Assembly: GCF_021390395.1 (NCBI RefSeq)
Contig: NZ_JAJUWT010000041.1
Location: forward strand, 1-36,759
Source of the DNA: Saccharothrix sp. S26
GTDB lineage: Bacteria; Actinomycetota; Actinomycetes; Mycobacteriales; Pseudonocardiaceae
Direction: 5' to 3'
Length of the DNA: 36,759 bases
Shown: positions 17,317-25,907 of the stretch, piece after piece
Layout of the letters: the number at the start of each line of letters is the position of its first letter
Position numbering within the stretch: position 1 is the stretch's first letter
The notes under the pieces: generated by a model
Told to the model about the DNA's origin: nothing
The model's input: the letters and a program-made list of their open reading frames with translations, nothing else
Databases searched by the model: none
Made by a program: the position numbers and the translations under genes

Positions 17317-17593
17317 CGGCGTCTCCACACCCCGGTTCCCGTCCGACCGCGTCACGTTCGACGCGGCCGGACGCCCCCTTGTCCGCACCCCTCGGGTGCC
17401 GTCGACGGGCCGGCCGGCCTCACGTCCCCCCTCGAGCGCAGGGCCGACTGGTCCGTCGCGGTCAACGATGGCCGACCGGCGGGCGGCGGCACGAGGGGTG
17501 CGGGACGCTGGGACAGGGTGGGCACCGTGAGCTGCGATGACGTGGACCGGTGGGACGGGCTGTGGGACGCTGGGTGATCGAGGGGGCGGGGGA

Positions 17594-19870
17594 ATGGCGT
17601 TATCGGCGCACGTGGAGGTGTTCGCACGCGCGCTCGGCGAGCTGAAGGGGCGCAGCGGGCGGAGCTACCGGGCGTTGGGCGAGCGCACCGGGCTGAGCAG
17701 CTCCGGCCTGCACCGCTACTGCCAGGGCTCGGCCGTGCCCGAGCACTTCGAGGTGGTGGCCCGGATCGCCCGCGCGTGCGGCGCGACGAAGGCGGAGCTG
17801 GTCGAGCTGCACCGGTTGTGGGCGATGGCCACCGCGGAAGGGCCGCAGGACGAGCCGGTGGCGCGGCAGCTGCCCGCTCCCCCGGCCCGGTTCGCCGGTC
17901 GCGAGCGGGAGTTGGAGCACGTCACGAGGGCGCTCGCGGCGCAGCCCGCGGCCGTGGTGATCTCCGCGATCAGCGGCGCGGGCGGCATCGGCAAGACGTG
18001 GTTGGCGCTGCACTGGGCGCACCGCAACCTGCACCTGTTCCCGGACGGCCAGTTGCACGTCGACCTGCGCGGTTTCGACCCGACCGGCTCGCCGGTGCCG
18101 CCGGAAGCGGCCGTGCGCGGCTTCCTGGAGGCCATGGGCGTCGCGCCGGCCACCATCCCCGCCGACCCGCAGGCGCAGGCCGGCCTGTACCGCAGCGTGA
18201 TCGCCGGCCGGCGGGTGCTGGTCGTGCTGGACAACGCCCGCGACACCGCCCAGGTCGTGCCGCTGCTGCCGGGCAGCCCCACGTGCACGGTGCTGATCAC
18301 CAGCCGCCGCAGGCTGACCCGCCTGGTCACCGCGCACGGCGCGCACCAGATCGACCTGGACGTGCTGCCGGACGACGAGGCGCGCAACCTGCTGGCCCGG
18401 CACCTGGGCGCGGACCGGCTGGCCGCCGAGCCGGCCGCGGTGGACGAGCTGGTCGGGTTCTGCGCGGGCCTGCCGCTGGCGTTGGGCATCGTGGCGGCCC
18501 GCGCGACCAGCCACCCCGAGTTCTCGTTGGCGAGCCTGGCCGACGAGCTGCGCGACCACGCGAGCCGGTTGGACGCGCTCAACATCGACGACGCCGAGGC
18601 CAACCTGCGGGCCGTGTTCTCCTGGTCCTACCGGGCGTTGGCCGAGCGCACCGCCACCGCGTTCGGGCTCTTGGGCCTCGCGCCGGGTCCGGACATCGGG
18701 TTGCCGGCCGCGGCGGCGCTCATCGGCACGTCCACCGCCGAAGCGCGGGTGCGACTGCGCGACCTGGAGGCGGAGAGCCTGGTCCAGGAGCACACCCCGG
18801 GCCGCTACCGGATGCACGACCTGGTGCGGCTGTACGCGGCCGAGCAGGCGGCGCGCGACCTGGCCGAACCGGTGCGCCACGAGGCGTCGGCCCGGCTGCT
18901 GGACTTCTACCTGCACACCGCGTACTCCGGTGACCGGGTGCTCGACCCGTACCGGCCGCCGATCGAGCTCGCCGACCCGCTCACCGGCGTCACGCCGCAC
19001 CCGCTGCCGGACCTGGACCGGGCGGTGGCGTGGTTCGAGGTCGAGCACGCCAACCTGATGCAGGCGCAGCAACTGGCCGCGCGGCACGGGTGGCACCCGA
19101 CGACGTGGCGGCTCGGCTGGGCGCTGCACACGTTCCACTACCGGCAGCGCCGCCGCCGGGACAACCTCACCACGTGGCGCACCGCCGTGGCCGCGGTCGA
19201 GCACCTGGACGACCCGGCCGACCGGGCCCGCGCGCACCGGCGGCTCGGCGTGGCGCTGCTGGACGTCGGCGAGCACCGCGACGGGCTGCGGCACCTGCAC
19301 CGGGCGTTGGAGGAGTTCCACCGGGCCGGTGACGTCGCGGGCCAGGCGCGCACGCACGAGGCGTTCGCCGCCGCGTGGGACCAGCAGGGCGACAGCGAGC
19401 GGGCGCTGGAGCACGCCTACGAGGCGTTGGAGCTCTACCGGGGGCTGGCCGACCAGACCCGCGAGGCGAACGTGCTCAACTCCGTCGGCTGGTACCACGC
19501 GGTGCTCGGCGACCTGACCCGTGCCGCGCGGTACTGCACGGCCGCGCTGGACCTGCACCGGCGGATCGGTTACGCCGACGGCGAGGCGTACACGCTGAGC
19601 AGCGTCGGCCACATCGCCCACCGCACCGGCGACCACGCGCGGGCGGTCGAGCACTTCCGCGAGGCGATCGCCGTGCTGCGCAGCCTGAACGACCGCGGCG
19701 AGGAGGCCGACACGCTGGACCTGTTGGCGCAGGCGCACCTCGCGCTGGGCCAGGTCGAGCAAGCGCGTGAGGCCTGGCAGCAGGCGCTGGAGCTGTACCA
19801 CTCGCAACACCGCACCGCCGAGGTGCTCGAGGTCCGCTCGCGACTGGCCGCCCTCGACACCGTCGCCTGA
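17594..19870 (+). CDS. XRE-NB-ARC-TPR STAND NTPase regulator
   Basis: A 758-residue protein. Residues about 5-75 are an XRE-like helix-turn-helix (YRALGERTGLSSSGLHRYCQ). An NB-ARC/AAA STAND module follows, with Walker A ISGAGGIGKTWLAL, Walker B VLVVLDNARD, sensor TVLITSRRRL, GLPLALGIVA and a winged-helix MHDLVRLYA. The C-terminal third is TPR repeats with A-L-x-x-Y/H-x-A patterns (from about 550). Such STAND proteins stay off until a ligand binds the repeats, then oligomerise. In actinomycetes this layout is common in transcriptional regulators and also in defence NLRs. ATG 17594 follows GGGGGCGGGGGA. Codon 3 is TTA, a rare codon that in streptomycetes makes translation depend on bldA tRNA. 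A membrane-protein gene follows after 16 bp. Confidence 0.85.
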   Translation: MALSAHVEVFARALGELKGRSGRSYRALGERTGLSSSGLHRYCQGSAVPEHFEVVARIARACGATKAELVELHRLWAMATAEGPQDEPVARQLPAPPARFAGRERELEHVTRALAAQPAAVVISAISGAGGIGKTWLALHWAHRNLHLFPDGQLHVDLRGFDPTGSPVPPEAAVRGFLEAMGVAPATIPADPQAQAGLYRSVIAGRRVLVVLDNARDTAQVVPLLPGSPTCTVLITSRRRLTRLVTAHGAHQIDLDVLPDDEARNLLARHLGADRLAAEPAAVDELVGFCAGLPLALGIVAARATSHPEFSLASLADELRDHASRLDALNIDDAEANLRAVFSWSYRALAERTATAFGLLGLAPGPDIGLPAAAALIGTSTAEARVRLRDLEAESLVQEHTPGRYRMHDLVRLYAAEQAARDLAEPVRHEASARLLDFYLHTAYSGDRVLDPYRPPIELADPLTGVTPHPLPDLDRAVAWFEVEHANLMQAQQLAARHGWHPTTWRLGWALHTFHYRQRRRRDNLTTWRTAVAAVEHLDDPADRARAHRRLGVALLDVGEHRDGLRHLHRALEEFHRAGDVAGQARTHEAFAAAWDQQGDSERALEHAYEALELYRGLADQTREANVLNSVGWYHAVLGDLTRAARYCTAALDLHRRIGYADGEAYTLSSVGHIAHRTGDHARAVEHFREAIAVLRSLNDRGEEADTLDLLAQAHLALGQVEQAREAWQQALELYHSQHRTAEVLEVRSRLAALDTVA

Positions 19871-19886
19871 TCACCGGGGAGCTGCC

Positions 19887-20558
19887 GTGGGTCCGTGGAA
19901 GTCACGCCGTCCGGAGCCGTTCGTCGACCGGGCCCAGGCGCGGCTCGCGTTCCTGCTCGGCGAGTACAACGCCATCCGCGCCGAGCTGGTGGCGGCGGTG
20001 TCGACGCAGCAGACCGTGATGACGTACGGGTTGGCCGCGATCGCGGTGATCTACTCGGGGCTGCTGGCGTCGTGGTCGAACGTGCCGGTGCGGACCGGCA
20101 TCCTGGCCCTGTCGCCGGTGCTGCTGGTGTTCGTGTGGTTCGTCTGGTTCGGCGAGGTGCAGCGGCTGGGCCGGGCGCGGTGGTTCCTGTGGGAGCTGGA
20201 GCGGAAGGTGAACGCCCTGCTGCGGCCGACCGACGACGTGCCGTCGGGCTCCGCGCTGCCCGCGTCGGACGTGCTGCACTGGGAGAGCTGGGTGCGCGGC
20301 CGCAACGAGTGGCGGCTGAACCTGCACTCCCGCCCGGCCTACCACCTGGCCACCGGCCTGTTGTGCGGCACTGGCCTGGGCACGACGGCGCTGTCGGTCG
20401 GGCTGAGCCTGGTGTCGCGGCCGCCGGTCGAGCTGCGCGTGCTGGTGTTCGGCGGCGCGGCGGTGTTCCTCGCGCTGCTGTGGTACGCGTGGTTCGTCTT
20501 CCGCCGCAACCCGTTCATCGGCGACGGCAGGCCGGTCGGCGGCCCGGTCACTGGTTGA
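19887..20558 (+). CDS. Four-helix membrane protein of unknown function
   Basis: A 223-residue protein with an amphipathic N-terminal helix (residues about 7-35, RAQARLAFLLGEYNAIRAEL), then two hydrophobic helices (YGLAAIAVIYSGLLASW; GILALSPVLLVFVWFVW), a cytosolic helical stretch rich in Arg/Glu/Trp, and two more helices near the C-terminus (AVFLALLWYAWFVF). GTG 19887 has GGGGAG five bases upstream and lies 16 bp after the STAND gene, so the two are likely one transcript. I do not recognise a catalytic motif. A STAND sensor paired with a membrane protein can be an effector pair, but nothing here proves that. Its 3' end overlaps the convergent gene by 11 bp. Confidence 0.7.
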   Translation: MGPWKSRRPEPFVDRAQARLAFLLGEYNAIRAELVAAVSTQQTVMTYGLAAIAVIYSGLLASWSNVPVRTGILALSPVLLVFVWFVWFGEVQRLGRARWFLWELERKVNALLRPTDDVPSGSALPASDVLHWESWVRGRNEWRLNLHSRPAYHLATGLLCGTGLGTTALSVGLSLVSRPPVELRVLVFGGAAVFLALLWYAWFVFRRNPFIGDGRPVGGPVTG

Positions 20559-22095
20559 GGATCTTCGCCAACCGCTGGAGCGTCTCCGGTTTCAGCCGTC
20601 CGCTGCGGTCGTTGATCGCTTCGGCGACGCCGTCCCGGAACACCTGGCTGAACTCCACGTAGTGCGGTGTCACGGGTCGCAGGCGCGCGTTGCCCAGGGC
20701 CGAGCGCAGCTCCTGCATGTCGCGCCGCTTGGCGTTGTCGTAGGCGGACTGCCTGGTGGGCGCGAAGCCACCGACCTCGGACAGGATCAGCTGGCTGGCG
20801 GCGCTGGTCAGGAAGTCGACCAAAGCCTGCGCGGCCCGCGGCTTGCCCGTCCCCGCCCGGATCGCCAGGTTCTGGCCGCCGAGCACGCCGGCGGTCGGCA
20901 GCGCGGCGACGCCGAACTCGACCCGGTCGCGCAGCCCGTCGCGGGCGACCGGCCAGTTGCGCATGTAGAGCGTGCGCCCGTCGGCGAACGTGCGGACCGC
21001 CACGTCGTCCGTGGTCGACCGGGCCTCGGCGCTCACCACGATCCGGTCGTCGTGGGCGGCGGCGGTCAGCTCGCGCAGGCCGATCTCGTCACCGGCCCCG
21101 AGCCGCACGCTGGTCTTGTCCTCGTTCTGGGCGACGTCCCCGTTCTCCCCGAACGCCTTGCCGCCCGCCGCCCACATGGCCTCCAGCGCCATGACGGTGA
21201 GGATCTCCTCGTTGGCCAGCGGTGCCGCGTTCGCCGCGGCGACCTGGGGCGTGCCGGCCGCCGCTGCCGCCGCCTCCGCGCCGAAGTACTGCTCCCACTT
21301 CGTCGGGGGCTTGACCGCGAGCGGCAGGTCGGTGCGGTAGTACAGCAGGCCGACGTCGGTGTTGAGCGGCAGGCACCACAGCTTCCCCTCGTGGACGCAC
21401 GTGCCGAGCACCTTGGGCACGAAGTCCTCCAGCCCCGCCAGGGTCGACCGGTCCAGCTCGCGGATGTAGCCCTCCTCCCGGAACTGCGCCATCCACACGA
21501 GGTCGAGCACGTACACGTCGGCCTCGTGCGCGCCGTCGGGTTCGGCGTCGTTGACCATCCGGGCGTTCTGCTGGTCGGGTTCGCCGGACACGAACACGAT
21601 CTCGACCTGGTTGGCCGGGTGCAACTGGTTCCACAGCTTGATGAGCATCAAGCGCGGGTCGTTCGCGCTCTCGTCGAACGCCGTCATGATCACCAGCTTG
21701 CCCTCTTCGAGGCCGGTGTCGGGCGGTGGCGACGGCCGCATGGCGACGCCGGTGGCGACGATCGCGGCCACGGTCAGCGCGATCCCGATCCACTTGGTCT
21801 TCTCGCCCAACCAGCCGCGGACGTCCCGGATCGTCTTGTCCAGGGAGCGGTTCGCCGCCCCCGGGTCGCGCCAGACCTTGACGATCCCGGCCAGCATCAG
21901 GTTGACGTAGACGCCGGAGAACAGCACCAGCACCGCGCTGAGCACACCTCGGGTCACGGAGCCGGCCGTCCAGGACTTGTCCACCTCGGTGACCAGGATG
22001 GTGGACACCATGGTCACCGCGATGCCGAGGAGCAGCATGATCGCGATGAGCACCAAGCGAAAACGGGAACTCCAGTGTCCCCCCGGTTCCGGCAT
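20548..22095 (-). CDS. Membrane-anchored extracellular solute-binding-like protein
   Basis: A 515-residue protein. ATG 22095 follows a G-rich ribosome binding site; the longer frame to 22164 would run into the promoter. There are three hydrophobic helices in the first 120 residues (VLIAIMLLLGIAVTMVSTIL; VLSAVLVLFSGVYVNLMLAG; GIALTVAAIVATGVA), then a family-1 solute-binding fold of about 390 residues (ADVYVLDLVWMAQFREEGYI, WCLPLNTDVGLLYYRTDL, AAQALVDFLTS). There is no lipobox and no ABC permease or ATPase nearby, so the usual lipoprotein transport role is doubtful; it may be a ligand sensor tethered to the membrane. It is convergent, with 11 bp overlap, with the four-helix protein. Confidence 0.75.
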   Translation of the reverse strand: MPEPGGHWSSRFRLVLIAIMLLLGIAVTMVSTILVTEVDKSWTAGSVTRGVLSAVLVLFSGVYVNLMLAGIVKVWRDPGAANRSLDKTIRDVRGWLGEKTKWIGIALTVAAIVATGVAMRPSPPPDTGLEEGKLVIMTAFDESANDPRLMLIKLWNQLHPANQVEIVFVSGEPDQQNARMVNDAEPDGAHEADVYVLDLVWMAQFREEGYIRELDRSTLAGLEDFVPKVLGTCVHEGKLWCLPLNTDVGLLYYRTDLPLAVKPPTKWEQYFGAEAAAAAAGTPQVAAANAAPLANEEILTVMALEAMWAAGGKAFGENGDVAQNEDKTSVRLGAGDEIGLRELTAAAHDDRIVVSAEARSTTDDVAVRTFADGRTLYMRNWPVARDGLRDRVEFGVAALPTAGVLGGQNLAIRAGTGKPRAAQALVDFLTSAASQLILSEVGGFAPTRQSAYDNAKRRDMQELRSALGNARLRPVTPHYVEFSQVFRDGVAEAINDRSGRLKPETLQRLAKILNQ

Positions 22096-22127
22096 CCCCC
22101 ACCCCTTCGCAGGACGCGATGAGCCAC

Positions 22128-22155
22128 GTAACACCGGCTCGACGGGGTGTGTCAA
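22128..22155 (-). promoter_or_regulatory. Sigma70-like promoter of the solute-binding-like gene
   Basis: On the minus strand TTGACA (22155-22150) is a perfect -35 box, followed after 16 bases by TGTTAC (22133-22128) as a weak -10. The -10 lies about 32 bases before the ATG at 22095, a normal leader length. Confidence 0.5.
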
Positions 22156-22200
22156 TCCGCTCAACGGCGAGGAAAACGCACCGCACCCGCACTATTGCGG

Positions 22201-23271
22201 TCAGGCGCGGAGAGCGGCACGCGTGCCGCGCGCGATCTCCAGGTCTTCGCGGGCGGTGACGACGAGGGTCCGCGCCGCCGCGCCGGGCCCGGTGATGTCC
22301 GCGTCACCGTCCACCTGCTCGTTGCGCTCTTCGTCGACCGCGACACCCAGGAACGCCAACCGTTGCGCGGCCCGCCGCCGCACCGTGGCCGACTTCTCGC
22401 CGACGCCGCCGGTGAACGCGAGGACGTCCAGCCCGCCCAGCGCGGCGGCCATCGCGGCGACGCCGCCCACCAACCGGTGCGTGTAGACGTCCAGGGCCAG
22501 CACGGCGTCCGGGTCGCCGCCGGCCGCCGCCGCGTCGATCTCGCGCAGGTCGCCGGTGCCGGCCAGCGCGGTGAGCCCGGACTCCCGTTCCAGCGCGGTC
22601 GCGACCTCGTGCGGCGACAGCTTCTCGTGCTCCTCCAGCCACAGCACCAGCCCGGGGTCGACCGTGCCCGACCTGGTCGCCATCACCAAGCCCTCCAACG
22701 GGGTGAAGCCCATGGTGGTGTCGACGCTGCGGCCGTCCTCGACCGCGGCCAGCGACGCGCCCGCGCCCAGGTGGCAGGTGACGACCCGCGGGCCGGGCGA
22801 CACCAGTTCGGCGACGCGCCGCGCGCAGTAGGCGTGCGACAGGCCGTGGAAGCCGTAACGGCGGATCGCGTACCGGTCCCGCCACCGCCGCGGCACGGCG
22901 TACGTGGCCGCCGCCGCGGGGATCGTGGTGTGGAACGCGGTGTCGAAGCACGCGACCGCCAGCACGTCCGGCAGCAGCCGGTGCACCGCGTCCAGGCCCG
23001 CCAACGACTTCGGCTGGTGCAGCGGGGCGAGCGCGGTGAGGTCGACCAGCGCCTGCCGCACCAGGTCGTCCAGCACGACGGGGTCGGTGAAGCGGGTGCC
23101 GCCGTGCACCACGCGGTGGCCGACGGCGTCCGGGGTGGGCCAGTCCGCCAGCACGTCGCCCAACCGGTCGGGGTCGGGCTCGACGTCGGCGGAGCGCTCC
23201 ACCTCGTCGTCGGCCGACAGCAGCCGCAGCTTCAGGCTGGACGAGCCCGCGTTGACCACCAGCACCCGCAC
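22201..23271 (-). CDS. ackA: Acetate kinase
   Basis: A 356-residue member of the acetokinase family (slightly shorter than the usual about 400). It has NAGSSSLK at residue 7, GHRVVHGG, YGFHGLSHAYC, the CHLGAGASL/DTTMGFTPLEG block and FTGGVGEKSA. It converts acetyl phosphate plus ADP to acetate plus ATP in the cytoplasm. GTG 23271 starts one base after the stop of the phosphoketolase gene, so the two are translationally coupled. Together they form the final steps of the phosphoketolase shunt. No phosphotransacetylase gene is adjacent. Confidence 0.95.
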   Translation of the reverse strand: MRVLVVNAGSSSLKLRLLSADDEVERSADVEPDPDRLGDVLADWPTPDAVGHRVVHGGTRFTDPVVLDDLVRQALVDLTALAPLHQPKSLAGLDAVHRLLPDVLAVACFDTAFHTTIPAAAATYAVPRRWRDRYAIRRYGFHGLSHAYCARRVAELVSPGPRVVTCHLGAGASLAAVEDGRSVDTTMGFTPLEGLVMATRSGTVDPGLVLWLEEHEKLSPHEVATALERESGLTALAGTGDLREIDAAAAGGDPDAVLALDVYTHRLVGGVAAMAAALGGLDVLAFTGGVGEKSATVRRRAAQRLAFLGVAVDEERNEQVDGDADITGPGAAARTLVVTAREDLEIARGTRAALRA

Positions 23272-23272
23272 G

Positions 23273-25606
23273 TCAGCTCCACGTCCACCCGGCGATCGCC
23301 GGGTCGTCCTCGCCGTGCTCGCGGGTGTACTGGAGCGCGGCGAGCCGGGCGTCGGCCATGCGCTGCCGCAACGACGCCGCCGCGCCGCCCAGCGACGGCA
23401 CCCGGTCGATCACGTCCATGACCAGGTGGAACCGGTCGAGGTCGTTGAGCATCACCATGTCGAACGGCGTGGTGGTCGTGCCCTCCTCCTTGTAACCGCG
23501 CACGTGCAGGTTCGCGTGGTTGGCGCGGCGGTAGGTGAGGCGGTGGATGAGCCACGGGTAGCCGTGGAAGGCGAAGATCACCGGTTTGTCCGCGGTGAAC
23601 AGCGCGTCGAAGTCGCGGTCGGACAGGCCGTGCGGGTGCTCGGTGTCCGGTTGCAGGCGCATGAGGTCCACCACGTTGACCACGCGCACCTTCAGCTCGG
23701 GCAGGTGCTCGCGCAGCAGCTTCGCCGCGGCCAGGGTCTCCAGCGTCGGGATGTCGCCCGCGCACGCCAGCACCACGTCCGGCTCGCCCTCGGTGGTGCC
23801 CGCCCAGTCCCAGATGCCCAGGCCGCGCGTGCAGTGCGCGATCGCGTCCGGCATGTCCAGGTAGGTCAGCGCGGGCTGCTTGCCCGCCACGATCACGTTC
23901 ACGTAGTGCCTGCTGCGCAGGCAGTGGTCGGCGACCGACAGCAGCGTGTTGGTGTCCGGCGGCAGGTAGACGCGGACGATCTCGGCCTTCTTGTTCACCA
24001 CGTGGTCGAGGAAGCCGGGGTCCTGGTGGCTGAACCCGTTGTGGTCCTGCCGCCACACGTGCGAGGACAGCAGGTAGTTCAACGACGCCAGCGGCGCGCG
24101 CCACGGGATCTTCCGCGTCGTCTTGAGCCACTTGGCGTGCTGGTTGAGCATCGAGTCCACGATGTGGATGAACGCCTCATAGCTGGTGAACAGGCCGTGC
24201 CTGCCGGTGAGGAGGTAGCCCTCCAGCCAGCCCTGGCACAGGTGCTCCGACAGCACCTCCAGCACGCGGCCGTCCGGCGCGAGGTGCTCGTCGCCGGGCA
24301 CCGTCTCGGCGGCCCACTTGCGGCCCGTGACGTCGAACAGGGCCGACAGCCGGTTCGACGCCACCTCGTCGGGGCCCATGACCAGGAAGTTGTCCGGGTT
24401 GCGGCGCACCACGTCGCGCAGGAACGCGCCCAACGCCCTGGTCGCCTCGCTGCTCTCGACGGCGGGTCGCTCGACGGGCACGGCGTGCTCGCGGAAGTCG
24501 GGCATCCGCAGGTCCCGCAGCAGCCGCCCGCCGTTGGTGTGGGGGTTGGCGCTCATCCGCCGGTCGCCGGTCGGCGCGAGGGCGCGCAGCTCGGGCACGA
24601 GCCGGCCGTTGTCGTCGAACAGCTCCTCGGGCCGGTAGCCGCGCAGCCACTCCTCCAGCCGCGCGCGGTGGCCCGCGTCGGTGCGGGTGGCGGCGAGCGG
24701 CACCTGGTGCGCGCGGAACGTGCCCTCGACCGGGTGGCCGTCCACCTCGCGCGGCCCGGTCCAGCCCTTCGGGGTGCGCAGCACGATCACCGGCCACGGC
24801 GGCCGCCGCGTCGACCGCTTCATCTCGGCGATGTCGTCCAGCACCGTGTCCAATGTGGACGCCAGTTGTTCGTGCACGGCCTTGGGCTCGTCGCCGACGA
24901 CGAAGTGCGGTGTGTGGCCGTAGCCGCGCAGCAGCGACGCGAGCTCGTCGTCCGGGATGCGCGCCAGCACGGTCGGGTTGGCGATCTTGTAGCCGTTGAG
25001 GTGCAGCACGGGCAGCACCACGCCGTCGCGCGTGGGGTCGAGGAACTTGTTGGAGTGCCAACTGGCGGCCAGCGGCCCGGTCTCCGCCTCGCCGTCGCCG
25101 ACCACGCACACCGCCAGCAGGTCGGGGTTGTCGAACACGGCCCCGTACGCGTGCAGCAGGGCGTAGCCCAGCTCGCCGCCCTCGTGGATCGAGCCGGGCG
25201 TCTCCGGCGCGACGTGGCTCGGGATGCCGCCGGGGAAGGAGAACTGGCGGAACAGGGCGCGCAGGCCGTCCTCGTCCTCGCCGATGCCCGAGTACACCTC
25301 GCTGTAGGTGCCTTCGAGGTAGGCGTTGGCGACGAGGCCCGGTCCGCCGTGGCCTGGTCCGGTGACGAAGAGCGCGTTGAGGTCGCGGTGCCGGATGGCC
25401 CGGTTCAGGTGCGCGTAGAGCAGGTTCAGGCCGGGGGTCGTGCCCCAGTGGCCGAGCAGGCGCGGCTTGACGTGCTCGGCGCGCAGCGGTTCGCGCAGCA
25501 GCGGGTTGTCGAGCAGGTAGATCTGCCCGACGGAGAGGTAGTTGGCCGCACGCCAGTAGGCGTCCAGGAGGTCGAGGTCGTCCGCGGGGCGCTCGGTCGA
25601 CGGCAT
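23273..25606 (-). CDS. xfp: Xylulose-5-phosphate/fructose-6-phosphate phosphoketolase
   Basis: A 777-residue TPP enzyme, close to the family length of about 790. It begins with the typical DLLDAYWRAANYLSVGQIYL, has GHWGTTPGLN, GPGHGGPGLVANAYLEG, the TPP/Mg segment GDGEAETGPLA, and the C-terminal GYPWLIHRLTYRR and HVRGYKEEGTTTTPFDM. It cleaves xylulose 5-phosphate (and often fructose 6-phosphate) with phosphate to acetyl phosphate plus an aldose phosphate. ATG 25606 is the start; the frame stays open far upstream through the divergent ATPase gene, which is an artefact of high GC. The ackA gene follows after one base. Confidence 0.95.
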   Translation of the reverse strand: MPSTERPADDLDLLDAYWRAANYLSVGQIYLLDNPLLREPLRAEHVKPRLLGHWGTTPGLNLLYAHLNRAIRHRDLNALFVTGPGHGGPGLVANAYLEGTYSEVYSGIGEDEDGLRALFRQFSFPGGIPSHVAPETPGSIHEGGELGYALLHAYGAVFDNPDLLAVCVVGDGEAETGPLAASWHSNKFLDPTRDGVVLPVLHLNGYKIANPTVLARIPDDELASLLRGYGHTPHFVVGDEPKAVHEQLASTLDTVLDDIAEMKRSTRRPPWPVIVLRTPKGWTGPREVDGHPVEGTFRAHQVPLAATRTDAGHRARLEEWLRGYRPEELFDDNGRLVPELRALAPTGDRRMSANPHTNGGRLLRDLRMPDFREHAVPVERPAVESSEATRALGAFLRDVVRRNPDNFLVMGPDEVASNRLSALFDVTGRKWAAETVPGDEHLAPDGRVLEVLSEHLCQGWLEGYLLTGRHGLFTSYEAFIHIVDSMLNQHAKWLKTTRKIPWRAPLASLNYLLSSHVWRQDHNGFSHQDPGFLDHVVNKKAEIVRVYLPPDTNTLLSVADHCLRSRHYVNVIVAGKQPALTYLDMPDAIAHCTRGLGIWDWAGTTEGEPDVVLACAGDIPTLETLAAAKLLREHLPELKVRVVNVVDLMRLQPDTEHPHGLSDRDFDALFTADKPVIFAFHGYPWLIHRLTYRRANHANLHVRGYKEEGTTTTPFDMVMLNDLDRFHLVMDVIDRVPSLGGAAASLRQRMADARLAALQYTREHGEDDPAIAGWTWS

Positions 25607-25907
25607 GGCACCGACGCTAGCCGTGATCACCGGGGTCCGAAACTCGAGCGCGGTCGGGTGAACGGCGGCTGCCGCGGGCGTTCCCCGGTGGTTGTGGGCT
25701 GCTCGGAGGCGGCCCAGGGTTCCGGCAGGCGGAGCGCGTCCTCGGAGGGCGAGCCGGGGCCGGCGGCCGGTGCGGGTGGCGGCGTGGAACGCCCGCGCGA
25801 GCAGGTCCATGGGGCCGTTGCGGACGAACGCCGGGCCATCAAGGCGCTGTCGTCCCCCTGATGGCGGAAATCGCGGCGGCAGGTGACCATGGGCGTGGGA
25901 GGTCGCC
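25607..25907. other. Divergent intergenic region xfp/ATPase
   Basis: Holds the promoters of both genes. An 87-codon minus-strand frame (25627-25890) is present, but it has no family resemblance and a random-looking Pro/Ser/Arg composition, so I do not call a gene. Confidence 0.4.

Noticed and set aside
25627..25890. Minus-strand 87-codon ORF between xfp and the ATPase
   Set aside because: No ribosome binding site or family resemblance; random-like Pro/Ser/Arg composition.
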